This document shows positions 1-6,969 of a stretch of 21,369 bases of DNA, piece after piece (the first letter of the stretch is position 1; every line of letters starts with the position of its first letter). Both the position numbers and the translations under genes were made by a program. Under the pieces are notes generated by a model. It saw only the letters and a program-made list of their open reading frames with translations. It ran no database searches and was not told the DNA's origin. The stretch lies in assembly GCA_900543295.1 (NCBI GenBank), contig UQQY01000013.1, positions 1-21,369 of the forward strand. Direction: 5' to 3'. This DNA is from an uncultured Oscillospiraceae bacterium. Lineage in GTDB: Bacteria > Bacillota > Clostridia > Oscillospirales > Ruminococcaceae.

Positions 1-111
1 AACAGTCGAATGTCGGAACAAATTCTGGATATTTTATCAGAATTATTACATTTTCCATTTAAGAAACAAAGTATTCCATCATCGCCTTATCCATTTTGGT
101 TCATGCCATAA
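1..111 (+). CDS. C-terminal tail of an upstream gene (partial, unknown)
   Basis: Frame 1 is open from the first base to a TAA at 109-111, giving the last 36 residues of a protein that starts before the window. The tail ends in SPYPFWFMP and has no recognisable domain. It looks like a real gene end because the stop lies only 19 bases before the next start, with the next gene's AAGGAGG between them, as expected in a tightly packed operon. A chance open frame of this length cannot be excluded. Confidence 0.4.
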   Translation, partial: NSRMSEQILDILSELLHFPFKKQSIPSSPYPFWFMP

Positions 112-130
112 AACAAGGAGGATGCACAGA

Positions 131-865
131 ATGTCGCTTGCGGCTTATATCCAAAAAATCATACATTTTTGCGCAAGGCATCGAAAATTGCTGCTCAGTA
201 TCTGCGGCACATTGTGTGCAGTTGCACTGTTTTTTTACCTGCGTGCATTTTTCGCCACAGGGGTGGACATGGACGGTGCCTTTCTCACAAAACAGAAAAA
301 CGGCGGAACAGTAGTCTATACCGGTTCTAACGCCTATGGCACGCTGTGTGTTTCCGTTTCTCAATCGGATCACGGCGCAGATGTCGTCTATACGGTTCCT
401 CATAATAAAGCGCATACGTATACCGTGGCTTTTCAGCCGGACAGTGAGTTTTGGCAGACTGTCTCCATAACAGATGGCTGGACGGGAGAAGTTCTGTTCA
501 ACGGGAAATATCAAAAGGGCAACCGCTTCTTATATGACGAATATGATCGCCCTGTTTATGGGGATGTCGAACAAGCGGATGAAAAAAATCCATATATCAA
601 TTTTTCACCCAATCTCCGCCGCATGGCTGGATTTGCCTCTGGGGAATATGAGCATATCGCTGGGGATTGGCTCCGTCTTGTCTTGGGCGCCTCCCTCATT
701 TTGCTCGTCTTCCTGCGTATCCGTTATCCGCTTCTCACTATGCGGATGGAGCGCCGCATTTTAGGACGTGAGCCTCTTCCGAGCGAAGCCCGCCTGCTGT
801 TTCACACAGTGCTCCACCTCGTCATACTGTTTGCCGCAGCGCTTCTGCTGACCTCTGCCGTATAA
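131..865 (+). CDS. Hypothetical membrane protein, three predicted helices
   Basis: A 244-residue protein that I do not recognise. The ATG at 131 is preferred over the ATG at 122 because AAGGAGG (115-121) lies nine bases before it, while the ATG at 122 directly abuts the ribosome binding site. A basic N-terminus leads into a hydrophobic helix (about residues 19-41). A polar domain of about 135 residues, rich in Tyr, Gly and Asp, probably lies outside the cytoplasm. Two more hydrophobic segments follow (about 180-200 and 223-244), separated by a basic loop with RMERR. The protein ends inside the last helix. The stop codon overlaps the ribosome binding site of the next gene, so it should be co-transcribed with the membrane genes at 876-1870. 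Function unknown. Confidence 0.75.
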   Translation: MSLAAYIQKIIHFCARHRKLLLSICGTLCAVALFFYLRAFFATGVDMDGAFLTKQKNGGTVVYTGSNAYGTLCVSVSQSDHGADVVYTVPHNKAHTYTVAFQPDSEFWQTVSITDGWTGEVLFNGKYQKGNRFLYDEYDRPVYGDVEQADEKNPYINFSPNLRRMAGFASGEYEHIAGDWLRLVLGASLILLVFLRIRYPLLTMRMERRILGREPLPSEARLLFHTVLHLVILFAAALLLTSAV

Positions 866-875
866 GGAGGAACCA

Positions 876-1154
876 ATGAAAGCAAAAGGATTTGTCGAAT
901 GCACAGTCGGCATTATTCTTCTTCCGTTGCTCTGTCTTCTGTTTGACGGAATACTGCTATGCGCCGCGGTCTATCCGGCTCTATCCGGTTTTTACTCACC
1001 TCTTTTGGTAAGTATTTTTCCGTTTTGTCTCATCTCGGTGTTCTTTTGGTATGGTATCTCCCGTCTCAGCCGTTTTACAATGGATGAAACCGGTGTTTCC
1101 ATTCAAAACCGCTGGTATAAGAAGCAAAACCGCTCGTTATCCTGGGAAAAATGA
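876..1154 (+). CDS. Membrane/PH-like repeat protein, first part (frameshifted)
   Basis: The frame encodes 92 residues: two hydrophobic helices (about 9-33 and 40-60) followed by the start of a soluble domain, DETGVSIQN...NRSLSWEK. It has a good AAGGAGG overlapping the previous stop codon. The soluble part stops abruptly at TGA (1152-1154). The same pattern, DEAGVYISN...NRCVLWSD, recurs in the C-terminal half of the next frame. There it continues as LVQVHET, just as the next frame begins MMYVRET. The two frames therefore look like one gene of about 331 codons with two copies of a 'two helices plus PH-like domain' unit, broken by a missing base in the A-run at 1147-1151. The alternative is two short, translationally coupled proteins. 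The PH-like assignment rests only on pattern. Confidence 0.65.
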   Translation: MKAKGFVECTVGIILLPLLCLLFDGILLCAAVYPALSGFYSPLLVSIFPFCLISVFFWYGISRLSRFTMDETGVSIQNRWYKKQNRSLSWEK

Positions 1155-1870
1155 TGTATGTCAGGGAAACGATTGTGTTTTTCGGCTATTCAGCGCAGGA
1201 GTGCTACCTTTTCAGTTCTGACACAGGCTGTGTGCCGCCGTTTCAAGAAATCCATTCTTATTTTAAGCGTGCCGATATTGTTGTCATCCCTAAAAACGCA
1301 GAAACCACTGCTTGTCTGGAGCACTACAAAATATACCGGCTCAATACATGCGCGCTTTATCAAAACACAGGCTGCCCGTATTCTGGCAGGGTTTATCCGC
1401 CGGTGTGCCGCATATACTGGACGATGATGCTGATTCTTTTCCTTGTCTCAGGAATCGCTTTTGTGACAGCCGGAATTTTTTCCGGCCAATATACGCTTAT
1501 CCTTGCCGGAATTCTCTTGATTATCGTTGCGCTTTATTCTGTGCGGCAGATTGTTCGCTGTCAAGCACAATGGAAAATAGATGAAGCTGGTGTTTACATC
1601 TCGAATCCTCATTACAAATCATGGAATCGGTGCGTCCTGTGGAGCGACCTTGTACAGGTGCATGAAACGGCGCTTACACTGTACTATAGCAAGTCTAACT
1701 CCTGTATGGACTACTATCTTTTTTCAGATCATCCGTTTACCGCCGACTGGGACTATGTCGGAAGTTATATTCACAGAGGAATTCTCTGCCTTCCAAGGTG
1801 CGAGGAGATAAAACGGTGTGTCGCGCGCTACAGCCGCTGCAAAATAGAAAAGAAGCAGATGCAGGAGTGA
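1151..1870 (+). CDS. Membrane/PH-like repeat protein, second part (frameshifted)
   Basis: 239 residues beginning at an ATG that overlaps the previous stop (ATGA at 1151-1154), without its own ribosome binding site. Residues 1-65 complete the soluble domain begun in the previous frame: RET, then YLFSSD, then SYFKRADIVVIP. Two hydrophobic helices follow (about 89-110 and 113-131), then a second soluble domain (about 141-232) with the same landmarks: DEAGVYISN, NRCVLWSD, HET, YLFSD, SYIHRG. The start of this frame is thus the missing middle of a tandem duplication, not a natural N-terminus. Expression would need either termination-reinitiation at the overlap or a -1 slip on the five A's. The gene ends 14 bases before the converging tmcAL stop, with no hairpin visible between them. 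Confidence 0.65.
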   Translation: MMYVRETIVFFGYSAQECYLFSSDTGCVPPFQEIHSYFKRADIVVIPKNAETTACLEHYKIYRLNTCALYQNTGCPYSGRVYPPVCRIYWTMMLILFLVSGIAFVTAGIFSGQYTLILAGILLIIVALYSVRQIVRCQAQWKIDEAGVYISNPHYKSWNRCVLWSDLVQVHETALTLYYSKSNSCMDYYLFSDHPFTADWDYVGSYIHRGILCLPRCEEIKRCVARYSRCKIEKKQMQE

Positions 1871-1884
1871 ACGGCATAACAAAG

Positions 1885-3069
1885 TCAACTGGTCTCTTTC
1901 TGCAACTTCACCTGCTCGGTAAAGTCACGGCCATATGGCGGAATCTCCGGCTGGGCGAGCGCAAACAGCTCCTGTGCGCGCAAATCTGTTTCGATTCCAT
2001 CCGGATGCATGCGGTACAAATCCGCAAAGTTTACTCCGACCGGCAGTGCGGTTTTCTTTTTGCAGGCTGAAAGAATTTCTGCGCCGCGACCGTTTAACGC
2101 AAGCACGCGCAGATAGGACGGTGCTTTTCTTTTGTCTCCGGCCTGAATTCCCAGTGCCGCGCAGCAAGCAATTCGACGCAGACGCGCATGTGGATAACGC
2201 TTGGTTTTGACGGATTCATAAAAATCCGCAAGCGAACCGGCCGTACGCGCCGCACGGTAAAGCCGGTTTTCTAAGCCCTCTCCCACGTCGGGCAGTCTTG
2301 CCAAATCCTCCGCCTGCATATTCCGCAGAACGTATAAAATATGCCGTTCAATCTCTGCCATACGCACAGGGGCCGCATTCTCTAAAAGCAGTCTCGACAT
2401 GGCTCGATATGATTTTGGCGGCATGTACGGCGCACAGCGATACGGTTCGTCTATCTGTGCGCGCAGAAAGGATGCGCTCGCAAACATGCCTTCCGGGCTT
2501 ACTCCGTCATGTGCCGCACCGGTTCGCTTCACTGCCAAAAACGTCATCTCCGGCGCTGTCTCGCGTACTGCCCGAATATACTCAACTGCAAGCAGGTCGT
2601 TTGGATTCGTAAAAACAGGGGATTCTCCGTAAACGGCTTCCCATGCCGCCTGCCTTGCACGCGGAAAGGACATGCCTTTTTTTAAAAAAGACTGCATTGC
2701 ATCCGACGCTTCCACAGCAGAAAGGCGCGACGCCTGATCTGCAAGCAGCGCGGCATCCCCGCATTCGCTTCCAAAGCTTAGCGTTTCTGCACCTGACTCC
2801 CGCAGCAAAAAAACGGCGCCGCGCGCAAAATCCGACGCAGAAGAAAGCGCATATACTGCGGGCAATTCAATGACAAGATCCGCGCCATACTCTACCGCAG
2901 TTCTTGCGCGTGTCCATTTATCCAATATGGCAGGTTCCCCGCGCTGGACGAACGGACCGCTCATCACAACTGCAATATGGGTAAATCCCGCTGCTCTCGT
3001 TTTTTCTATATGCACACGATGGCCATTGTGGAACGGATTGTACTCTGCAATAATGCCGGCGATTTTCAC
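1885..3069 (-). CDS. tmcAL: tRNA(Met) cytidine acetate ligase TmcAL
   Basis: The 394-residue protein belongs to the TmcAL (YlbM) nucleotidyltransferase family. In Bacillus subtilis this enzyme activates acetate with ATP and transfers the acetyl group to the wobble cytidine (C34) of elongator tRNA-Met, giving N4-acetylcytidine. The family N-terminus is clear: GIIAEYNPFHNGH with the HxGH nucleotide-binding motif at residues 14-17, then VVMSGPFVQRGEPAI and a basic helix. The start is the GTG at 3069, preceded by AGGAGG seven bases upstream. Longer frames reach further upstream but lack family similarity and cross the promoter. Length is normal. It is divergent from ackA; both proteins use acetate, and the predicted promoters overlap. 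Confidence 0.92.
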   Translation of the reverse strand: MKIAGIIAEYNPFHNGHRVHIEKTRAAGFTHIAVVMSGPFVQRGEPAILDKWTRARTAVEYGADLVIELPAVYALSSASDFARGAVFLLRESGAETLSFGSECGDAALLADQASRLSAVEASDAMQSFLKKGMSFPRARQAAWEAVYGESPVFTNPNDLLAVEYIRAVRETAPEMTFLAVKRTGAAHDGVSPEGMFASASFLRAQIDEPYRCAPYMPPKSYRAMSRLLLENAAPVRMAEIERHILYVLRNMQAEDLARLPDVGEGLENRLYRAARTAGSLADFYESVKTKRYPHARLRRIACCAALGIQAGDKRKAPSYLRVLALNGRGAEILSACKKKTALPVGVNFADLYRMHPDGIETDLRAQELFALAQPEIPPYGRDFTEQVKLQKETS

Positions 3070-3119
3070 GAAAACGCCTCCTTTTTTGATCGTAAGCCGC
3101 AGGAAAACACGATTTACAC

Positions 3120-3148
3120 TTGAAATTTTTCGTCTATCGTAATAATAT
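3120..3148 (+). promoter_or_regulatory. Predicted promoter of ackA
   Basis: TTGAAA (3120-3125), a 17-base spacer and TAATAT (3143-3148) resemble a housekeeping sigma-factor promoter about 65 bases before the ackA start. The -10 is only a 4/6 match. It overlaps the -10 of the oppositely directed tmcAL promoter almost completely. Confidence 0.5.
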
Positions 3149-3170
3149 AAAGATAGTCGTGCCTTGTCAA
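3142..3170 (-). promoter_or_regulatory. Predicted promoter of tmcAL
   Basis: On the minus strand TTGACA (3170-3165), a 17-base spacer and TATTAT (3147-3142) form a near-consensus promoter about 75 bases before the tmcAL GTG. It faces the ackA promoter and shares five of the six -10 positions with it. An imperfect inverted repeat (CTATC at 3134-3138, GATAG at 3152-3156) brackets the shared -10. Confidence 0.65.
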
Positions 3171-3211
3171 CGACTTTGTACGAGAAAAAGATACTCGGAA
3201 GGATGGAAAAT

Positions 3212-4411
3212 ATGAAAATCTTAGTCATCAATGCCGGCAGCTCCTCTCTTAAATATCAGCTGATCGACATGAAGGATGAAAGTGTAATCGCAAAGGGCAA
3301 CTGTGAAAGAATCGGTGCGGGCGGACTCATCACCCATAAGGTCGGCGAGCAGAAGCTCCAGTATGAGGTGGACTTCCCGACGCACAAAGAAGCGTTCATG
3401 GAGGTCGTAAAGGTGCTGACCTCCGGCGAGGGCAAAGTAATCGACAATGTAAGTGAAATCGGCGCAGTCGGACATCGCGTCCTGCACGGCGGCGAGTTCT
3501 ATAAAGTATCCACGCTGATTAACGAGCAGGTCGTCAAAACCATTGAAGATTTAAGTGAACTCGGCCCGCTTCACAACCCGCCGCAGGCCGCTGCTATTCG
3601 CGCCTGCCGTTCGGTTTTCGGAGAAGATGTCCCAATGGTCGCAGTGTTCGATACCTCGTTCCATCAGACAATGCCGGAAAAAGCCTATATGTTCGGTATT
3701 CCGTATGAATATTATGAGAAATACCACATCCGCAGATACGGCTTCCACGGTACGAGTCATCGTTATGTAAGCGGTCACTATCTCGAAAAAATCGGTAAAA
3801 AAGAAGGAACCAAAATCATTGTCTGCCATCTTGGCAACGGCTCCTCCATCACTGCGGTAAAGGATGGCGAATGCATCGATACCACGATGGGCTTTACTCC
3901 TCTTGACGGTTTTATTATGGGCACCCGCTCCGGCGGAATCGATCCCTCCGTCGTCACTTATCTGATGAATAAGGAGCATCTTACCCCGGACGAAATGAGC
4001 GACATCCTCAACAAAAAATCCGGCTTTCTTGGAATCTCCGGCCTGTCCTCTGATGCGCGCGATCTCGTCAACGCTTCGCACGAGGGTCACCATCGTGCAA
4101 GGCTGGCATGTGAAATCGTCCGTTACCAGATCAAAAAGTTCATCGGCGCATACGCGGCTGCTATGGGCGGCGTAGACGCAGTCCTCTTCACCGGTGGAAT
4201 TGGCGAAAATTCCGGCGAGCTGCGTGCTGAGGTTTGTGAAGATCTGAAGTTCATGGGTATTGAGCTTGACGAATCTGAAAATGCACATAACACCGGCGAG
4301 GATCACAAGATTTCGAAAGCAGATTCACCTGTCGCGGTTTGGGTAATTCCGACAAACGAAGAGCTTGCTATCGCAAAAGACACCAAGGAAATCGTAGAAG
4401 CTTCCTGCTGA
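3212..4411 (+). CDS. ackA: Acetate kinase AckA
   Basis: A 399-residue acetate kinase that interconverts acetyl phosphate plus ADP and acetate plus ATP, the final ATP-yielding step of acetate fermentation. Family signatures are intact: VINAGSSSLKY at residues 5-15, GFHGTSHRYV, HLGNGSSITAV and FTGGIGENS. The residues corresponding to the known catalytic set are present (R89 in GHR, D147 in VFDTSF, R239 in MGTRS, and the NEEL glutamate near the C-terminus). The ATG at 3212 is chosen because GGAAGGA lies eight bases upstream and MKILVINAG is the usual N-terminus; in-frame starts at 3164 and 3203 are less likely. No phosphotransacetylase gene (pta) is adjacent. A strong terminator follows directly. 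Confidence 0.97.
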   Translation: MKILVINAGSSSLKYQLIDMKDESVIAKGNCERIGAGGLITHKVGEQKLQYEVDFPTHKEAFMEVVKVLTSGEGKVIDNVSEIGAVGHRVLHGGEFYKVSTLINEQVVKTIEDLSELGPLHNPPQAAAIRACRSVFGEDVPMVAVFDTSFHQTMPEKAYMFGIPYEYYEKYHIRRYGFHGTSHRYVSGHYLEKIGKKEGTKIIVCHLGNGSSITAVKDGECIDTTMGFTPLDGFIMGTRSGGIDPSVVTYLMNKEHLTPDEMSDILNKKSGFLGISGLSSDARDLVNASHEGHHRARLACEIVRYQIKKFIGAYAAAMGGVDAVLFTGGIGENSGELRAEVCEDLKFMGIELDESENAHNTGEDHKISKADSPVAVWVIPTNEELAIAKDTKEIVEASC

Positions 4412-4422
4412 TTGAGCAGAAG

Positions 4423-4450
4423 AAAAAGTCTGTCGCAGGACAGGCTTTTT
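4423..4450 (+). terminator. Intrinsic terminator after ackA
   Basis: A 12-bp stem (AAAAAGTCTGTC with GACAGGCTTTTT, one G-T pair) closes a GCAG loop and ends in a T-run. It begins 12 bases after the ackA stop. The A-rich left arm could also let it act on the other strand. Confidence 0.85.
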
Positions 4451-4498
4451 CTATATCCGCGTGTTGTAAGTCAATAAAAAGCAGGAGTTTATTTTGGA

Positions 4499-5110
4499 AT
4501 GAAGCAGCAAAAAAACAAAATCTCGGTGCTGGAACAACAGCTTAGGCAAAACGAGACTTTATATCACAATGCCTGTGAGGTATTCGGCGGATCTCCGCGT
4601 GTCTTCCGTCACTACAGTCCGGCAGAGGAAATGAGCATTGACATCTTAACCGGCACCGATACGCCGCGGCAAGGAGAAGTTTCCTGTGCAACGCTTGGCG
4701 TTATGCATTATCCGGTAGGACAGCGAGTAGGTAAAAAGCCGCTGCGTTTTGAACTCTGCGGTATATGCCGCGCAGAATATGAAGATTTTCCTGAGCTTAT
4801 CAGCCGATGCGCCGTACAGATTATGACAGCGCAGGCGAAATGTACAGCCGGAACCGTTTGGGAAGACAGCGTGCGCACATATATTCCGGAGAGTAAAATG
4901 CATCATATTCTTCTGGCGCCGTTTTCTCTGTGGGACAAACCACTCTCTGAGCAGACGTTCGACGACGTCTGTGTCCGATGGATGGCCGTGCTTTTGATCT
5001 CAGAAGAAGAATACGCCTATCTTAAGCAGACGGGCCTAAACGCCTTACTGGGTCTTTTTGAAGAAAAAAAGGAAATGCTCTCCGACCCCTTGCGCGAATC
5101 GATACTGTAA
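4499..5110 (+). CDS. Suppressor-of-fused (SUFU) domain protein
   Basis: This 203-residue cytoplasmic protein has the layout of bacterial SUFU-domain proteins. A variable N-terminal stretch leads to an ATLGVMHYPVG segment, then an ELCGICR strand, a middle region, and the characteristic C-terminal LLISEEEYAYLKQTGLNALL segment followed by an acidic helix and a DPLRES tail. Function is not fixed by the family: Bacillus subtilis YqcF, a member, is an antitoxin for an LXG toxin, but others are solitary. No LXG-type toxin is present here. The start at 4499 follows GCAGGAG by eleven bases. It lies 48 bases after the ackA terminator and no clear promoter was found, so its transcription is uncertain. 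Confidence 0.75.
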   Translation: MKQQKNKISVLEQQLRQNETLYHNACEVFGGSPRVFRHYSPAEEMSIDILTGTDTPRQGEVSCATLGVMHYPVGQRVGKKPLRFELCGICRAEYEDFPELISRCAVQIMTAQAKCTAGTVWEDSVRTYIPESKMHHILLAPFSLWDKPLSEQTFDDVCVRWMAVLLISEEEYAYLKQTGLNALLGLFEEKKEMLSDPLRESIL

Positions 5111-5121
5111 TAGCATGTAAT

Positions 5122-5391
5122 CTAAAGTAAAGACGAAAGCCGGTGTCTTTTAAAAAGACATCGGCTTCCATCTATCAAATGGTTACTCTTAAAGAGCAAT
5201 TCATTTCCGCGCCTGAACAGCAGCGAAATGCACCAGATACCGGCGATTGCGACCAATGTGTAGATGATACGCGCAAAAATCGCCGTCTGACCGCCGCAAA
5301 GCCAAGCGACCGTGTCGAATCCGAAAATTCCGATGCCGCCCCAGTTGAGCGCACCGATGATGACGAGAATCAGCGCGATTCGATCAAGCAT
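5122..5391 (-). CDS. DUF378 family small membrane protein
   Basis: The 89-residue protein matches the DUF378 (YuzA-like) family: MLDRIALILVIIGALNWG, then GIFGFDTVAWL and a second helix ending GIWCISLLFRR. Two membrane helices are evident (about residues 5-25 and 40-60). The function is unknown. The ATG at 5391 is supported by GGAGG seven bases upstream and by the family N-terminus. The family usually ends soon after the second helix. Here an unusual tail of about 25 polar residues continues in frame, and its coding sequence runs straight through a long hairpin that looks like the gene's terminator. A small indel near the natural stop, or a real extension, are both possible. Confidence 0.85.
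   Translation of the reverse strand: MLDRIALILVIIGALNWGGIGIFGFDTVAWLCGGQTAIFARIIYTLVAIAGIWCISLLFRRGNELLFKSNHLIDGSRCLFKRHRLSSLL
5137..5167 (-). terminator. Long hairpin, probable terminator inside the DUF378 3' end
   Basis: A 15-bp stem (left arm 5137-5151, right arm 5153-5167, one G-T pair) with almost no loop. On the minus strand it is followed by a moderately T-rich stretch (CTTTCGTCTTTAC). It begins 26 bases after the convergent SUFU-gene stop, so it may serve both genes. It lies within the last codons of the DUF378 frame. Confidence 0.6.
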
Positions 5392-5410
5392 AGCGAAACC
5401 TCCAAGCTTT

Positions 5411-5427
5411 CGTTCCAAAACGGAACG
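5411..5427. repeat. Inverted repeat upstream of DUF378 gene
   Basis: CGTTCC-aaaac-GGAACG, a perfect 6-bp inverted repeat about 20 bases before the DUF378 start, in its probable leader. It could be an operator or a small RNA hairpin. No known regulator site was recognised. Confidence 0.35.
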
Positions 5428-5490
5428 TCATTATGCAGCTGTTCGCCGCAAGATGCTTTTGAACAGTTTGCAAATATAGTGTCGCCGCTA

Positions 5491-5519
5491 TTCCCATTTT
5501 TATTCGTTTGTGCTATACT
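5491..5519 (+). promoter_or_regulatory. Predicted promoter of the NERD gene
   Basis: TTCCCA (5491-5496), a 17-base spacer and TATACT (5514-5519) lie 56 bases before the NERD start. The -10 is a 5/6 match and the -35 a 4/6 match. Confidence 0.55.
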
Positions 5520-5575
5520 ATTTATTAACACACTGCGCGTTTTCTTCAGCGCGCTTATACGTTCGGAGGACAACC

Positions 5576-6244
5576 ATGGAAAAATATCTGCCTTATATTA
5601 TTGCAGGATCTGTTTTGCTTGTCGTCATTTTGGCTTTGCTGATTGCGCGTTTTATTCGAAATGCGCACCAAAAAAAGCTTGGTATTGACGGAGAAAAACG
5701 TGTTGCGGCAAAGCTTCGCAAGTTTGCCGGTATCCGCAGTTTCAAAGTAATGAATGATCTTTATCTGCCGCTTTATGACAAAACCACACAGATCGACCAT
5801 ATTCTAATCGGCTTTTTTGGCCTGATTGTAGTCGAGACGAAAAATATCGGCGGCGAGGTTTACGGCGAGCCGAAGAAAAAAGACTGGCTGCATATTATGG
5901 GAAAAGAGCGTCATACCATGTATAATCCTTTGATGCAGAATCAGACGCACATTGACTGCATTCGCCATCTTTTGGGCAAGGAGAATATCTATAACGTAAA
6001 TATTGAAAGTCTTGTCGTCTTTACAAATCGTAAAGTGGCGCTTTATATCCCCAAAAAACTGCCGGTTATTACAATCAAACGGCTCCCGAAATACCTTCGT
6101 CAGGAGCGTTTTGCCAAGGATAATAATCTTGACGTGGACGCAGTATATCATGCGCTGATGAAATATCGGATAACCGATAAAAAGCAGATTGCAGAGCACG
6201 TAAAAAATGTAAAGAAAATGGAGAAGGCAAACCGAGGAAAATGA
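5576..6244 (+). CDS. Membrane-anchored NERD domain protein
   Basis: A 222-residue protein with one N-terminal membrane helix (about residues 5-27), a basic linker, and a nuclease-related (NERD) domain (about 36-150). Visible conserved positions are E40 in GEKRVA, D74 in QIDHI, and E87/K89 in VVETKN, the arrangement of a restriction-like catalytic core. A later NPLMQNQTH helix is also typical. The C-terminal 50 residues are lysine-rich. NERD proteins are thought to act in DNA processing, but no specific role is established for this small membrane-tethered form. The ATG at 5576 follows CGGAGGA; the longer frame starting at 5510 would begin inside the promoter. It stands alone between a promoter and a terminator. 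Confidence 0.85.
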   Translation: MEKYLPYIIAGSVLLVVILALLIARFIRNAHQKKLGIDGEKRVAAKLRKFAGIRSFKVMNDLYLPLYDKTTQIDHILIGFFGLIVVETKNIGGEVYGEPKKKDWLHIMGKERHTMYNPLMQNQTHIDCIRHLLGKENIYNVNIESLVVFTNRKVALYIPKKLPVITIKRLPKYLRQERFAKDNNLDVDAVYHALMKYRITDKKQIAEHVKNVKKMEKANRGK

Positions 6245-6334
6245 AACCGGTCTTCACTGCTGTTCTTTGGTAGGCGCCCCAAAAGAAACACAAGTCGTTT
6301 AATTGTCTTGATGGCTTTTACTAAAAAACCTGAG

Positions 6335-6372
6335 ATAAGCGTTCGTACCTGTAAGTGCGGACGCTTATTTTT
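6335..6372 (+). terminator. Intrinsic terminator after the NERD gene
   Basis: A 14-bp stem (ATAAGCGTTCGTAC at 6335-6348 with 6355-6368, two G-T pairs) has a six-base loop and is followed by TTTTT. It lies 90 bases after the NERD stop. Confidence 0.85.
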
Positions 6373-6383
6373 GATTAAAAGCA

Positions 6384-6425
6384 TAAAAAACAACGGCTGA
6401 ATCCGATAAACAGACTCAGCCGTTG
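6384..6425 (-). terminator. Intrinsic terminator of the nrdD-nrdG operon
   Basis: On the minus strand a 10-bp stem (CAACGGCTGA/TCAGCCGTTG arms at 6416-6425 and 6391-6400) is followed by TTTTTT (6385-6390). It lies 25 bases after the nrdG stop. Confidence 0.85.
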
Positions 6426-6450
6426 CTCAAATAAATTTTCTTATATCAAA

Positions 6451-6969
6451 TTACGCATTCCATAAAACGACATGTCCCGCAGCAACCGACTTTGGCACGT
6501 CAATCAATCGCTGATTTTCGCTTCCGCGAAAACGAAGCGAGATATTGCGCTTTTCCTCCACAAATTCACCATCTACCAATACGTCGAGCATGGACAGCAT
6601 CTCATCTGTCACCTCACAGCGCGCTCGGCTTTCTCCCGTCAGTTCCTCCCACGTATATCCGGAAAAACTCCAGATCGTTTTTTCAGGAAGCTCTTTGCAC
6701 ACCCGCCGCAAAAGACCAACCAGTACGCGCTGATTCTGCGGTTCAAACGGTTCACCGCCCAAAAGTGTCAAGCCATTTATATACGAAGGACGCAGCGACT
6801 CGATAATCTCTTCCTCCACCGCTTCCGTATACGGCTCGCCATAGGAAAAGTCCCATGTCTCCGGCTGAAAGCAGCCCTTGCAATGGTGTGTGCAGCCGGA
6901 CACAAACAGCACGGTCCGCACCCCAATGCCATTGGCAATGTCGCACTTTTTTATACTTCCGTACCGCAT
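6451..6969 (-). CDS. nrdG: Anaerobic ribonucleotide reductase activating protein NrdG
   Basis: A 172-residue radical-SAM activase that installs the glycyl radical on NrdD, using S-adenosylmethionine and a [4Fe-4S] cluster. The cluster motif C26-x3-C30-x2-C33 (CTHHCKGC) follows an N-terminal GIGVRTVLFVSG, and the GGEPF motif is present. Length is typical. The ATG shares one base with the nrdD stop (TGATG) and no separate ribosome binding site is evident, so translation is probably coupled to nrdD. This fits the 1:1 partnership of the two proteins. Confidence 0.96.
   Translation of the reverse strand: MRYGSIKKCDIANGIGVRTVLFVSGCTHHCKGCFQPETWDFSYGEPYTEAVEEEIIESLRPSYINGLTLLGGEPFEPQNQRVLVGLLRRVCKELPEKTIWSFSGYTWEELTGESRARCEVTDEMLSMLDVLVDGEFVEEKRNISLRFRGSENQRLIDVPKSVAAGHVVLWNA

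Noticed and set aside
1146..1154. Classic programmed -1 slippery heptamer at the frameshift site
   Set aside because: The zero-frame sequence GAA AAA TGA does not fit the X-XXY-YYZ pattern, and I saw no clear downstream stem. A single slip on the A-run is possible but unsupported.
3551..4306. Long minus-strand open frame (251 codons) inside ackA
   Set aside because: It is antisense to a fully conserved acetate kinase and has no domain or ribosome binding site. It is a shadow frame.
4412..5121. Toxin-antitoxin or LXG toxin pair around the SUFU gene
   Set aside because: No toxin-like frame is next to it; its neighbours are ackA and a DUF378 gene.
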